From the NCBI GenBank assembly GCA_017617475.1, contig JAFZWC010000023.1:1-46016 (forward strand): a DNA stretch of 46,016 nt. The letters are read 5' to 3'. Position numbers and translations under genes: made by a program. The notes under the pieces are model-generated. The model ran no database searches, was not told the DNA's origin, and was given only the letters and a program-made list of their open reading frames with translations. Positions 1 to 8,593 of this stretch are shown in pieces (positions within the stretch are counted from its first letter, which is position 1; every line of letters begins with the position of its first letter). This stretch comes from Bacteroidales bacterium (lineage in GTDB: Bacteria > Bacteroidota > Bacteroidia > Bacteroidales > UBA932).

Positions 1-868
1 TGATATCTACGAAGCGCAGGTCTCCGTAGCGGAGGCTTCGCTGCAGAAGTTGCAGAAGCAGGAGGAGATTGGCCAGAAGAGCCATGCGGACGTGGTGCAG
101 GCCGAGGCGGACCTGGCTGACCGGCGGTATGATGCCATCGAGGCGCGGAATCAGTATGCGGATCAGCGGACGAACCTGGCCGACCTGATGTTCTGGCCGG
201 TTGATCAGGAGCTGGTGATCGATACGGAGATCGGGACTTTCACTTTCGCACTGGAGGACAAGGAATCGGTGATTGATTATGCGCTCTCCCACGATCCGGG
301 CGTGAAGATCGCTGGCTGGCAGGTGGAGAATGCCCGGCGCGAACTGGCGACGGCGCGTTGGCAACTGTTGCCGAGTTTGAGCTTCAATGCGGGCTGGAGC
401 ACCAGCTACTTCAATTATCCCGGCAAGGACATCCAGGTCGATCCGTACCGTGATCAGCTGCGGAATCACCAGGGCGAGTACTTGCAGTTGTCGATGTCGA
501 TTCCTATCTACAACCGGCTGCAGGGCCACGACAATATCGCCCGCAAGCGCAATGCGGTGAAGAAGATGACGGCGCAGTATGACCAGAAGCGCCGTGAAGT
601 GGCTTCGGAGGTGCAGCGGGCGGTACAGGATCGTGACGGTGCGCAGGCAGCCTATGAGCAGGCGCTCCGGAAAGCTTCCGTGCAGGAAGAGGCTTATCAG
701 TTGAATGCCAAGAAGATGGAGCAGGGACTGATCTCGTCTATCGAGTATCAGACGGCTACGAATAATTATCTGCGTGCCCAGGCAGATGAGATGAACAGCC
801 TGTTCAAGTATCTCATCAAGCAGGCGGTGGTCAGATACTATAATGGAGTTGAATATATAAATCAGTAA
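1..868 (+). CDS. TolC-family outer membrane efflux channel, C-terminal part (5' truncated by window)
   Basis: The reading frame is open from base 2, so the gene starts outside the window; about 288 residues remain. Alternating long amphipathic helices rich in Gln, Glu, Ala and Arg are typical of the periplasmic helical barrel of TolC/OEP proteins. A stretch around residues 110-170 that includes aromatic residues and the motif SMSIPIYNRLQG matches the second half-repeat returning through the outer-membrane beta barrel. TolC-type proteins form the outer-membrane exit duct of tripartite pumps. The adaptor gene starts 4 bases after the stop, and permease and ATPase genes follow, so this is the first visible gene of an efflux operon. 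The substrate cannot be read from the sequence. Confidence 0.87.
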   Translation, partial: DIYEAQVSVAEASLQKLQKQEEIGQKSHADVVQAEADLADRRYDAIEARNQYADQRTNLADLMFWPVDQELVIDTEIGTFTFALEDKESVIDYALSHDPGVKIAGWQVENARRELATARWQLLPSLSFNAGWSTSYFNYPGKDIQVDPYRDQLRNHQGEYLQLSMSIPIYNRLQGHDNIARKRNAVKKMTAQYDQKRREVASEVQRAVQDRDGAQAAYEQALRKASVQEEAYQLNAKKMEQGLISSIEYQTATNNYLRAQADEMNSLFKYLIKQAVVRYYNGVEYINQ

Positions 869-872
869 AACA

Positions 873-2129
873 ATGGATAAAATCATCGAGAAGAAAACAG
901 GTTGGCGGGTTGCTTTTACCAAAAAAGCACTGCCGTGGTGGCTGGGCGCGCTGCTGCTGGTGTTTATCGTGTATTTGATTGCGCGGCCGAACAATAAGAC
1001 GCTGCGCGTGGACAAGGATACGGTGACCATTGCCAGCGCCGTGAAGGGCGAATTCAACGACTATATCCGAATCAGCGGCCGTGTGCAGCCGATGACGACC
1101 ATCCAGCTGAGCCCGCAGGAGGGTGGCATTGTGGAGAAGATCCTCATCGAGGAAGGGTCCCCGGTAAAAGCCGGTGATGCCATCCTCATCCTGAATAACG
1201 ACAACTTGGATCTCCAAATTCTGAACTCTGAGGCAGAGTTGGCCGAGAAGGAAAACATCCTCCGCAATACGCAGATTCAGATGGAGCAGCAAAAGCTGGA
1301 TGTGCGCCAGAACGTGCTGGAGTATGGTATCAACGTGGATCGCTTGCGCAGGGCTTATGAGCAGCAGAAAGCCCTCTATGAGGACAAACTCATTGCCAAG
1401 GAAGATTATCTGAAGGCCGAGGAGGATTATCGTCTGGCTCTCCAGAAGTATGAGCTAATCCGTGAACGCTCAAAGCAGGACAGCCTATATCGGGGCACCC
1501 AGATTGACCGTATGGAAGAGAGTCTGGACAACATGCTGCTGAACATGCAGATGATCCGCAAGCGGAAGAGCAACCTGATTGTCAAAGCCCCCATCGACGG
1601 CGAGCTGGGCCTGCTGGATGTGGTCCTGGGCCAGAGCATCCAAAGCGGCACCAAGATCGGCCAAATCAATTCCGTAGGAACATACAAGGTGGAAGCACAG
1701 ATTGACGAACACTACATTGACCGCGTAGTAGAAGGCCTGCAGGCAACTTTCGAGCGCCAGGGCGAAACATTCTCCACCGTCATCCGGAAGGTTTATCCGG
1801 AGGTCCGCGAGGGCAAGTTCAAGGCCGATTTCAAGTTTGACGGAGAGCAGCCGGACAACATCCGCTCCGGCCAGACCTACTACCTAAACCTCCAGCTGGG
1901 CCAGCCCGAAGAGGCCGTCATTATCCCGCGCGGCACCTTCTACCAGAAAACCGGCGGAAAATGGATCTACGTTGTCAACAAAGAGGGCAACAAGGCCATC
2001 AAGCGGGAAATTCGCATTGGCCGGCAGAACCCCCAGTACTACGAAGTCCTGGAGGGCCTGGGGCCGGGTGAGAAGGTTATTACCTCCGGGTATGAAACGT
2101 ATGGTGATAGTGATGTATTAGTGTTTTAA
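873..2129 (+). CDS. HlyD/MacA-type periplasmic adaptor (membrane fusion protein)
   Basis: This 418-residue protein has a short cytoplasmic N-terminus, one membrane segment at about residues 22-40 and a large periplasmic part. A biotinyl-lipoyl-like half with the pattern EGSPVKAGDAILIL (about 90-105) is followed by a long coiled-coil hairpin (about 110-230). The second lipoyl half (IVKAPIDGELGLLDV) and a beta-barrel/membrane-proximal region ending in LGPGEKVITSG follow. The order is standard for efflux adaptors that link an inner-membrane transporter to a TolC-like duct. It lies 4 bases after the TolC-like gene and 3 bases before the permease, so it is almost surely co-transcribed. With a MacB-like ATPase and FtsX permeases, a MacA-like role is the simplest reading. 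Confidence 0.9.
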   Translation: MDKIIEKKTGWRVAFTKKALPWWLGALLLVFIVYLIARPNNKTLRVDKDTVTIASAVKGEFNDYIRISGRVQPMTTIQLSPQEGGIVEKILIEEGSPVKAGDAILILNNDNLDLQILNSEAELAEKENILRNTQIQMEQQKLDVRQNVLEYGINVDRLRRAYEQQKALYEDKLIAKEDYLKAEEDYRLALQKYELIRERSKQDSLYRGTQIDRMEESLDNMLLNMQMIRKRKSNLIVKAPIDGELGLLDVVLGQSIQSGTKIGQINSVGTYKVEAQIDEHYIDRVVEGLQATFERQGETFSTVIRKVYPEVREGKFKADFKFDGEQPDNIRSGQTYYLNLQLGQPEEAVIIPRGTFYQKTGGKWIYVVNKEGNKAIKREIRIGRQNPQYYEVLEGLGPGEKVITSGYETYGDSDVLVF

Positions 2130-2132
2130 GCG

Positions 2133-4475
2133 ATGAAGATATTCAGAAAAACCGGCGTCTCGACGCTGATTAACATCCTGGGAATGAGCGTGGCGTTTGC
2201 CGCGGCGATGATCCTGATGGTGCAGGTGAAGTGGGACGCCACCTACGACAAGAACTTCGAGGGGCACGAGCAGGTGTTCCGGATGGAGAACAACTGGATT
2301 GATGACGGTCCTTTCTCCGCCATGTTCTCCAGACCGTTGATTGAGTTGGTAAAAACAACGAGTCCGAACATTGAGGCGACAGGTACGATGATGGGGCGTC
2401 CGGAACAAGTTTATTATCGCGAAGGAGACAAGGAATCCGCGATTACCGTTTCTTCCGTGCTGGTTGACAGCACCCTGTTCAGTGTCTTCCCTTTCGATTG
2501 GGTGGAAGGTTCCGTACAGGAATTCACAGCACCTGGAACAGTCGCCATCAGTGAGAATGTTGCCAAAATTTTCTTTGGGAGCGAAAACGCTCTCGGTAAA
2601 ATTCTTCAGACCGGAAACGGAACCACGGCCCGCATCGTGGGCGTTTTCAAGAATACGCCGCGCAACTACAGCCTGCATTACGGCATCTTTGAGAATCTCG
2701 GAGACCAGTGGGTGTATGATTCCAGCGAATGGTCGTTCGAATCGTTTGTGAGGCTGAAAGATCCGTCACAGGCAGAAGAGACCGTCTCGTCGATGTTGGA
2801 TGAACTCCAGAAGTATAGAAATAGCGATTCGGAAGATGAATTAGAAAAGTTCCGGAAGGGATTCCGGCTAAGCAGGCTGCACGACGCGCACTATGAGAGA
2901 GATGTAAGAGCATCGAAATTCTCTTCCAACAAGGCCATTACGGTCACGTTGGCCGTCATCGCCACGCTGCTGATCCTCATCGCCATCATCAACTTTATCA
3001 ATTTTGCTTTCGCAGAAATTCCTTTCCGCATCAAGAACATCAATACCCGGAAGGTCTTGGGTGAAGGCCGTGGCTCGCTGATCGGGCGCCAGCTGTTGCA
3101 TGCTGGGCTGATCGCGCTCATCGCGTTTGCGATTGCCTGTCTGATCATGCACTTAGTAGCGGGAACATCCTGGGCTTCGTATGTGTCTGACAGCTTGGCC
3201 CTGAAGGATAATGCCGGCATCCTGGCCCTGATGCTGGGCGTAGCTTTGGTATCTGCCGTAATCGCCGGTATCGCTCCGGCTCTCTACTCCACGGCCCAGC
3301 CTGCAGCGCTGGTACTGAAAGGTACCTATGCGATGAGCGTGAAGGGTCAGGCACTGCGCAATATCCTGGTGGGACTTCAATTCGTGCTTTCGTTCCTCTT
3401 CATCCTGATGGCGCTCTACGTTGGCGTGCAGACCAAGTATATGATGAAAAAGGACATGGGCTTCCCGCAGGAGAATATCCTGCAAATAGGGTGCGGCTAT
3501 TATGCGGGTGGTGCACACGAGCCACTGAAAGACAAATTAATGCAGAATCCATCCATCACGGATGTGACCTTTGCCGACAACAGGATTGTCTCCGACGGGA
3601 AGATGGGCTGGGGACGTACCGTCGACGGAAAGCAGGTTTATACGGAAGTGCTTCCTGTCAACGATGATTTCGTGCGGTTCTTTGGTCTCCAGATGCTGGA
3701 CGGACGTGACTTCCAGCGGTCGGACAACCAAAGTGAACAGGGCTGCATGATTGTCAATGAGACATTTATCCAGATGTATCCGCAGTTTCACGTGGGCAGC
3801 CTGATGGGTGGTCATATGGGTGAAACCGAGATCGTGGGTATCGTCAAAGACTTCAACTTCAAGAGCCTGCAGCATCCGATGGGACCGTTGGCACTCTATC
3901 TCTGGGGTAAGGAGCCGTGGAGAAATTTCAGCGTGATGTATGTCAAGACGGTTCCTGAAGCTGACTTCAAGGCAATCTCCGACTATATCAAAGAATCGGT
4001 ATGCGCTTTTGATCCTACCCGGAAACCCGACCAGGTTAACGTGCGCCATCTGGATGAGTGGATCGAGAATATGTACCAGAGCGAACAGTCCCTCGGAAAA
4101 CTCATCACCATCGCTTCCTTTGTGGCCCTATTGATTGCCATTATCGGTATTGTCGGCCTGGTGTTCTTTGAAACGCAGTTCCTGAAAAAGGAGATTGCCG
4201 TGCGGCGTGTGAACGGCGCCTCTGTGGGAAGTATCCTGCAGATGATCAATCAGAAGTACCTGATTATGGCAGGAGTAAGCTTTGCGGTGGCAGCCCCGTT
4301 TGCTAACTGGTTAATGACCGCATGGCGCAAGGGCTTTGCCTATCAGTCTCCAATCCCGATGTGGATTTTCGTTGCAGCCCTGTTCGCGGTAGCCGCTATT
4401 ACCCTGGCCGTCGTCACGCTCCAGAGCTGGAGAGCGGCCAATGCCAATCCTGTTGAATCGTTGAAGAATGAATAA
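2133..4475 (+). CDS. FtsX/MacB-family ABC transporter permease (first of two)
   Basis: This is a 780-residue membrane protein with a TM helix near residues 12-32, then a periplasmic MacB-like domain (about 35-265), three TM helices (about 270-390) with an FtsX core, and a fourth/fifth helix near 410-430. A second periplasmic domain (about 435-670) and three C-terminal TM helices follow. The duplicated FtsX layout, with the conserved IAVRRVNGAS turn before the last helices, is usual for Bacteroidota ABC permeases of about 780-800 residues. MacB-type systems use mechanical movement of the periplasmic domains to drive export through TolC. It has no fused ATPase; the separate ATPase is encoded next. 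The start directly follows the adaptor stop. Confidence 0.9.
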   Translation: MKIFRKTGVSTLINILGMSVAFAAAMILMVQVKWDATYDKNFEGHEQVFRMENNWIDDGPFSAMFSRPLIELVKTTSPNIEATGTMMGRPEQVYYREGDKESAITVSSVLVDSTLFSVFPFDWVEGSVQEFTAPGTVAISENVAKIFFGSENALGKILQTGNGTTARIVGVFKNTPRNYSLHYGIFENLGDQWVYDSSEWSFESFVRLKDPSQAEETVSSMLDELQKYRNSDSEDELEKFRKGFRLSRLHDAHYERDVRASKFSSNKAITVTLAVIATLLILIAIINFINFAFAEIPFRIKNINTRKVLGEGRGSLIGRQLLHAGLIALIAFAIACLIMHLVAGTSWASYVSDSLALKDNAGILALMLGVALVSAVIAGIAPALYSTAQPAALVLKGTYAMSVKGQALRNILVGLQFVLSFLFILMALYVGVQTKYMMKKDMGFPQENILQIGCGYYAGGAHEPLKDKLMQNPSITDVTFADNRIVSDGKMGWGRTVDGKQVYTEVLPVNDDFVRFFGLQMLDGRDFQRSDNQSEQGCMIVNETFIQMYPQFHVGSLMGGHMGETEIVGIVKDFNFKSLQHPMGPLALYLWGKEPWRNFSVMYVKTVPEADFKAISDYIKESVCAFDPTRKPDQVNVRHLDEWIENMYQSEQSLGKLITIASFVALLIAIIGIVGLVFFETQFLKKEIAVRRVNGASVGSILQMINQKYLIMAGVSFAVAAPFANWLMTAWRKGFAYQSPIPMWIFVAALFAVAAITLAVVTLQSWRAANANPVESLKNE

Positions 4476-4478
4476 GAG

Positions 4479-4499
4479 ATGCCCGATCAGGTCGGGCAT
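4479..4499. repeat. Intergenic GC-rich palindrome (REP-like hairpin)
   Basis: Between the first permease and the ATPase gene, ATGCCCGA and TCGGGCAT form a perfect 8-bp stem around a 5-base loop. The 3' side runs on into CATGACG. There is no T-run, so it is unlikely to be a strong terminator inside this operon. The form resembles short extragenic palindromes seen in Bacteroidota genomes; a role in mRNA stability is possible but not shown. Confidence 0.5.
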
Positions 4500-4538
4500 G
4501 ACGAAAACGAATAATAAACAATTAAAATACAACAAATT

Positions 4539-5219
4539 ATGATCACTGTTAGCAACCTTTGCAAAGTCTTCCGGACGGAAGAGATTGAGACCACGGCGCT
4601 GGACGGCGTAAGCTTTGAAATCAAGGACGGCGAGTTCGTTGCCATCATGGGCCCTTCGGGCTGTGGAAAGTCCACGTTGCTGAACATCCTGGGCCTGCTG
4701 GACAATCCTACGAGCGGTTCCTACAAACTGCTGGACACGGAAGTGGCCAACCTGAAAGAAAAAGAGCGCACCAAGTTCCGTAAAGGCAACATCGGCTTTG
4801 TGTTCCAGAGCTTTAACCTGATTGACGAACTTAATGTCTATGAGAACATCGAGCTGCCCCTTCGCTATCTGAACATCAGCGCTGCCGAGCGCAAGCAGAA
4901 GGTCACGGAGATTATGAAGAGAATGGCCATCAGCCACCGTGCCAACCACTTCCCGCAGCAGCTCTCCGGCGGTCAGCAGCAGCGTGTTGCCATCGCCCGT
5001 GCCGTGGTAGCCGGCCCCAAGCTGATCCTCGCCGATGAGCCCACCGGTAACCTCGACTCCAAGAATGGCAAGGAGGTGATGGACCTGCTCAAGGAACTCA
5101 ACGCGGAAGGAACGACCATCGTGATGGTAACGCACAGCCAGAAGGACGCGGCGCAGGCACAGCGGACGATTGACCTGTTTGATGGTCAGATAGTTTCTGA
5201 CGTTAAGAACGAGCTTTAG
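4539..5219 (+). CDS. ABC transporter ATP-binding protein, LolD/MacB type
   Basis: This 226-residue nucleotide-binding subunit shows Walker A GPSGCGKST (about 38-46), Q-loop FQSFNL (about 89-94), signature LSGGQQQR (about 146-153), Walker B LILADEPTGNLDS (about 165-177) and the H-loop VTHSQ (about 198-202). The GNLDS form is typical of the LolD/MacB/FtsE group (ABC class 3), which powers extracytoplasmic rather than import functions. It sits between two FtsX permeases that lack their own ATPase, so it most likely energises both, as a heterodimeric or two homodimeric complexes. Specificity is unknown; antimicrobial peptide or lipid-linked substrates are common in this class. Confidence 0.93.
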   Translation: MITVSNLCKVFRTEEIETTALDGVSFEIKDGEFVAIMGPSGCGKSTLLNILGLLDNPTSGSYKLLDTEVANLKEKERTKFRKGNIGFVFQSFNLIDELNVYENIELPLRYLNISAAERKQKVTEIMKRMAISHRANHFPQQLSGGQQQRVAIARAVVAGPKLILADEPTGNLDSKNGKEVMDLLKELNAEGTTIVMVTHSQKDAAQAQRTIDLFDGQIVSDVKNEL

Positions 5220-5229
5220 AGTATGGGAA

Positions 5230-5290
5230 TGCCCTCTGAAAGAATCCTTTTCATTTAGTGTGTAGTTAGAAAACAATCTTACAGAGGGCA
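5230..5290 (+). other. Intergenic inverted repeat before second permease
   Basis: TGCCCTCTG (5230-5238) and CAGAGGGCA (5282-5290) are perfect 9-base inverted arms around a 43-base spacer. A small hairpin ACCC-TTTT-GGGT follows at about 5292-5303, just before the permease start. The pair could form an mRNA stem that affects expression of the second permease or processing of the operon transcript. No T-run follows the large stem, so plain termination is not supported. Confidence 0.45.
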
Positions 5291-5314
5291 GACCCTTTTG
5301 GGTACGACAATGTT

Positions 5315-7699
5315 ATGAAATCTTATCTGAAATTCCTATCCCGCAATAAATTATACACTGCCATCGAGGCGGTGGGGCTGGCGGTGAGCCTTGCGTTTGT
5401 GATCCTGATCGGGAGTTACGTGGTGCAGCAGTATGAAGTGGCGCATGAGTCTCCAGACTGGAAGCGGACCTTTGTGCTGGGAAGTGACGAGTTCCTGGGC
5501 CTGACCTATTGGGACAAAGAGGAGCTGGAGATGAATATCCCTGAGGTCGAGGCAGCAAGCCGCGTGGCCTTGCTGTGGCAGCCGCTCATCCGTGAGGGCG
5601 ATGATCTGCTCCAGTGCTCTGGAATGGAGACCGATGCCGACTTCTTCAATGTATTCCCGGAATACCATCTTGTAGAAGGCAGTGCGGAAGATTTTGTGGG
5701 CAAGGATGATGTCCTCATCAGTGAATCACTGGCCAGGAAACTATCCATAGATGGAGGAAGACTTATTGGGCGTACTATCAAAGTGGATGAATCGGACCGT
5801 ACCATTAAAGGAATCTTTGCCGATTTTGACGGGACCTTCTTTATGCCCTACGACATCATAACGCACATTTCGGGGACCTGGGCTGCAGCGCAGGAGCGGA
5901 ACTTTGGCAGCATCGGCAACTACACGACCTGGTTCCGCGCACGAGAAGATGCGAATCCCGACGATGTGAGGGGCAAAGTGAAAGCGCTGCTGCACAAGAA
6001 CTACGACGCTGTCTGGAGTGAGGCGAAAGTGGATACCTGGAAGGCTTACCGCATGGACGAGGCCTTCTTTGCCACAGGGAACAGCAACGGACTTACCCGC
6101 CAGGGCAACGCCCAGATGCTCAAGCTCTTGACGGTGGTTGTGCTCTTGCTGCTCCTGTCGGCCATCTTCAACTATGTAAACCTGAGCCTCGCGCTTACAG
6201 GCAAGCGATCCAAGGAAATGGCTACCCGGCGCCTACTGGGGGCCGACAAAACCGGCATCCTCTGGAAATACATCGGAGAATCCGTGGCGTTCACCGCCGT
6301 CTGCTTTGCCGCGGCACTGCTACTAGCCGACTTTCTGGTCCCGATGATGAACAGCCTCGTTTCCACCAGTGATCCAGACGAGGTGATGCTGGGCATCGGC
6401 GATACCAGCGTGAGGCTATCCTTTATGATAACACCCGGGTATATCCTGGCATACATCGCCAGCATCCTGTTCTTGGGCACCCTCTGTGGACTTCTTCCGG
6501 CCATCGTAGCCTCGCGCTACGAACCCATCGACGTGATCAAAGGGACGCTTCGGCGCCGCAGCAAAATGGTACTGAGCAAAGTGTTCATTGTGGTGCAGAA
6601 CGTCTTGTCGGTATTCCTGATTGCCCTGGCGCTGGTGATGGAAGTGCAGATGCGGCATATGCTCACCCGGCCGATGCACTCCGCAACAGAAAATCTCTAT
6701 TACATTGAGTACTCTGCCCGCGACTACGATATGATGAAACTCTTCAAGGACAAGGTGGAACAGTTGCCCTTTGTGACAAAAGCTGGTGTTGGGCGCGGTA
6801 TTCCTGGACTCATCAATATGACCATGGGAATCAAAGTGGATGAGGAGCATCGCGTCGATATGCCCGTCATCGTCTGCGATTCCACCTATTTCAAACTGCT
6901 GGGGCTGGAGGTGGAGGAGGATTTCGGCCATCCGCTGACGCATTCGCTTTGGATGAGCCGCAGTGCTTTCAACGCGGCAGCGGTATCGGATACATCTACT
7001 GTATTCCCCAGAAGAATCAACATGAACGGCGCCCAGCCGGAGTTCATTGGTGGCGTGGTGACGGATTATCCAACCCGGCCGGCTTCGGAGAGTAGTCAGA
7101 ACCCCAATGGTGGAGTCATCGTTACCCGGGCAGAAGAACTCCGCTATTCCAATTGTATGTTGATTGGCACCACGGGAGAGGACGAGTCATACGACAAAGC
7201 CATCCGGCAGGCTTACAGGGAGTATCGTCTGGAAACTGCCGGAGTGGAAGAGCCAGCCTGGCGGTATGGCTTTGTAAGTGACATTAACAAGAAAATGCTC
7301 GCCCCGGTCAAGAGAACGCTGCGCCTGGTTGAACTCTTCGCCGTTCTCTCTGTGTTGATAGCCCTGCTGGGCCTGTTGGCCATGAGCACCTACTTTGCCG
7401 ACGAGAACACGAAACAGATTGCTATCCGGAAGGTCTTCGGCTCTGATGTGACGCACGAAACCAGGAGGAATGTCCGAAGCTATATGATTCTTGTTGGCGT
7501 GGCTTGCCTCATTGGCATTCCGCTGGCCATCTGGGCGGCCCAGGTTTATCTGCAACGCTTTGCCTACAGGGCTGAAGGCTACGGCTGGGTGTTCGTGGTG
7601 GCTGTCATCATCTCCCTGGCCATTGCCTTTGGAACGGTGCTATGGCAGACGCTGAAGGCGGCGAAAACCAATCCAGCAATAGAGCTGAAGAAGGAGTAA
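5315..7699 (+). CDS. FtsX/MacB-family ABC transporter permease (second of two)
   Basis: This 794-residue protein has the same plan as the permease at 2133-4475. There is an N-terminal TM helix (about 14-36), a periplasmic MacB-like domain, TM helices near 265-290, 320-340 and 370-395, a further helix near 420-440, a second periplasmic domain, and three C-terminal helices with the conserved IAIRKVFGSDV turn. The two permeases differ clearly in sequence, so they are old paralogs and may form a heterodimer around the shared ATPase. The N-terminal MKSYLKFLSRNKLYTAIEA is the usual form in this Bacteroidota family. The gene is 95 bases after the ATPase, with an inverted repeat between, so its expression may be partly uncoupled. 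Confidence 0.9.
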   Translation: MKSYLKFLSRNKLYTAIEAVGLAVSLAFVILIGSYVVQQYEVAHESPDWKRTFVLGSDEFLGLTYWDKEELEMNIPEVEAASRVALLWQPLIREGDDLLQCSGMETDADFFNVFPEYHLVEGSAEDFVGKDDVLISESLARKLSIDGGRLIGRTIKVDESDRTIKGIFADFDGTFFMPYDIITHISGTWAAAQERNFGSIGNYTTWFRAREDANPDDVRGKVKALLHKNYDAVWSEAKVDTWKAYRMDEAFFATGNSNGLTRQGNAQMLKLLTVVVLLLLLSAIFNYVNLSLALTGKRSKEMATRRLLGADKTGILWKYIGESVAFTAVCFAAALLLADFLVPMMNSLVSTSDPDEVMLGIGDTSVRLSFMITPGYILAYIASILFLGTLCGLLPAIVASRYEPIDVIKGTLRRRSKMVLSKVFIVVQNVLSVFLIALALVMEVQMRHMLTRPMHSATENLYYIEYSARDYDMMKLFKDKVEQLPFVTKAGVGRGIPGLINMTMGIKVDEEHRVDMPVIVCDSTYFKLLGLEVEEDFGHPLTHSLWMSRSAFNAAAVSDTSTVFPRRINMNGAQPEFIGGVVTDYPTRPASESSQNPNGGVIVTRAEELRYSNCMLIGTTGEDESYDKAIRQAYREYRLETAGVEEPAWRYGFVSDINKKMLAPVKRTLRLVELFAVLSVLIALLGLLAMSTYFADENTKQIAIRKVFGSDVTHETRRNVRSYMILVGVACLIGIPLAIWAAQVYLQRFAYRAEGYGWVFVVAVIISLAIAFGTVLWQTLKAAKTNPAIELKKE

Positions 7700-7744
7700 A
7701 GGCTTCATAAGCATAGTTAAACATAAATACTTTCTATCCGGATG

Positions 7745-7774
7745 CCAGGCGGGGCCTGGGAAGGTCCTGCCTGG
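7745..7774 (+). terminator. GC-rich stem-loop after the efflux operon
   Basis: CCAGGC (7745-7750) and GCCTGG (7769-7774) pair, with additional GG/CC pairing inside, about 45 bases after the last permease stop. The 3' side has A-rich sequence followed by ATTTTTG rather than an immediate U-run. Termination is plausible but weak. Confidence 0.4.
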
Positions 7775-7845
7775 TGGAAGGAAAAAAGAATGATTTTTGA
7801 AGCAGTATTTCGACCCTTTGCGTGTTTAATAAGAAAACGAAAGTG

Positions 7846-8253
7846 ATGAAGATATTGAGAACAATGATTTGCGCGGCGCTGCTGGTGGCAGGGCTGTGCA
7901 GCTGTGAGAAACTTGATATGAGCAAACTGGAGGGTACCTGGTCTGAGCAGTATGATCCCGCGGTCTTTGCGATGGACGGCTCCGTGGAGTACACCTTCGA
8001 CGGGAACAATAATTACAAGCTCCACACTTATGATGCGCTGGGCGGCGAATCGCACGATTACAGCGGCAGGTATGCCATCGATCTGATCAATAAAGGAACC
8101 ATAACAATCAATCCGCAGATGTCGGACTACAGCAACGTCACTTATACGTTGGTCAAGTTGACGTCAAAGGAGATGGTCTGGCAGAAGGAAGGGACGACGT
8201 ACTCTGTTGGGACGTGGGGGTCAGATTATCGGCATTTTGTGAGGGTCAAGTAG
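7846..8253 (+). CDS. Small lipocalin-like lipoprotein
   Basis: This 135-residue protein has a lipoprotein signal peptide: MKILRTMICAALLVAGLCSC, with a lipobox ending at a Cys at about residue 18 or 20. The mature part begins KLEGTW and runs as alternating beta strands (YTFDGNNNYKLH, SGRYAIDLINKGTITI, YTLVKLTSKEMVWQ), the pattern of the lipocalin-like domains common in Bacteroidota surface lipoproteins. A GTG 24 bases upstream could extend it but would spoil the signal peptide, so ATG 7846 was chosen. It is probably an outer-membrane-attached protein of unknown ligand. Stem-loops lie on both sides, so it is likely expressed alone. Confidence 0.7.
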   Translation: MKILRTMICAALLVAGLCSCEKLDMSKLEGTWSEQYDPAVFAMDGSVEYTFDGNNNYKLHTYDALGGESHDYSGRYAIDLINKGTITINPQMSDYSNVTYTLVKLTSKEMVWQKEGTTYSVGTWGSDYRHFVRVK

Positions 8254-8275
8254 AATTCGGACGATTATACAGAGA

Positions 8276-8485
8276 ATGAAAACTGCCGTCATCCTGAATT
8301 GGGGTGGCGGCAGTTCTCTTATGTGGATGGGTTTATTTCTTGATCAGGACTATCCAACGGCCGGTTTTGACTGGACCGAGGATAGTTTGGGTGATATTTC
8401 CATCCTGGCAAACACGCCGGAAATGAGTTTCCAGATTACTGTTATGGACTGGGAAGGACCCGTGATTATGACCGTGACGATATAA
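8276..8485 (+). CDS. Doubtful 69-residue ORF (possible gene remnant)
   Basis: The start codon lies inside the 5' arm of a stable hairpin (8280-8318), and a strong terminator follows the stop. The N-terminus has no signal sequence or known domain. The last 40 residues (ending EGPVIMTVTI) look like the beta-strand C-terminus of a secreted Bacteroidota protein, so this may be the tail of a decayed gene. The hairpin fits better as the terminator of the upstream lipoprotein. Not recognised; retained because a terminator directly follows it. Confidence 0.25.
   Translation: MKTAVILNWGGGSSLMWMGLFLDQDYPTAGFDWTEDSLGDISILANTPEMSFQITVMDWEGPVIMTVTI
8280..8318 (+). terminator. Stem-loop after the lipoprotein gene
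   Basis: Arms AACTGCCGTCATCC and GGGTGGCGGCAGTT pair over about 14 positions with two G-U wobbles and a short loop, about 30 bases after the lipoprotein stop. The T-rich tail is poor (TCTCTTATG), so it may be a weak terminator or a REP-like hairpin. Confidence 0.45.
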
Positions 8486-8488
8486 CTG

Positions 8489-8520
8489 AGAGCGGAATCA
8501 CAACGGTTCCGCTCTTTTTT
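8489..8520 (+). terminator. Strong intrinsic terminator
   Basis: A perfect 9-bp stem AGAGCGGAA/TTCCGCTCT with a 9-base loop is followed by six T. It insulates the upstream genes from the AbiEi-like gene, whose promoter begins 11 bases later. Confidence 0.85.
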
Positions 8521-8530
8521 CTTAGAACTC

Positions 8531-8561
8531 TTTGTTTCTTCCTGTTTGTTTATTATCTTTG
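8531..8561 (+). promoter_or_regulatory. Bacteroidota promoter of the AbiEi-like gene
   Basis: TTTG (8531-8534), a 19-base spacer and TATCTTTG (8554-8561) match the -33/-7 consensus. The predicted transcript starts about 25 bases before the ATG at 8594. Confidence 0.75.
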
Positions 8562-8593
8562 CCGTGTTTAATATTTTTAAACAGACTTTTGTA

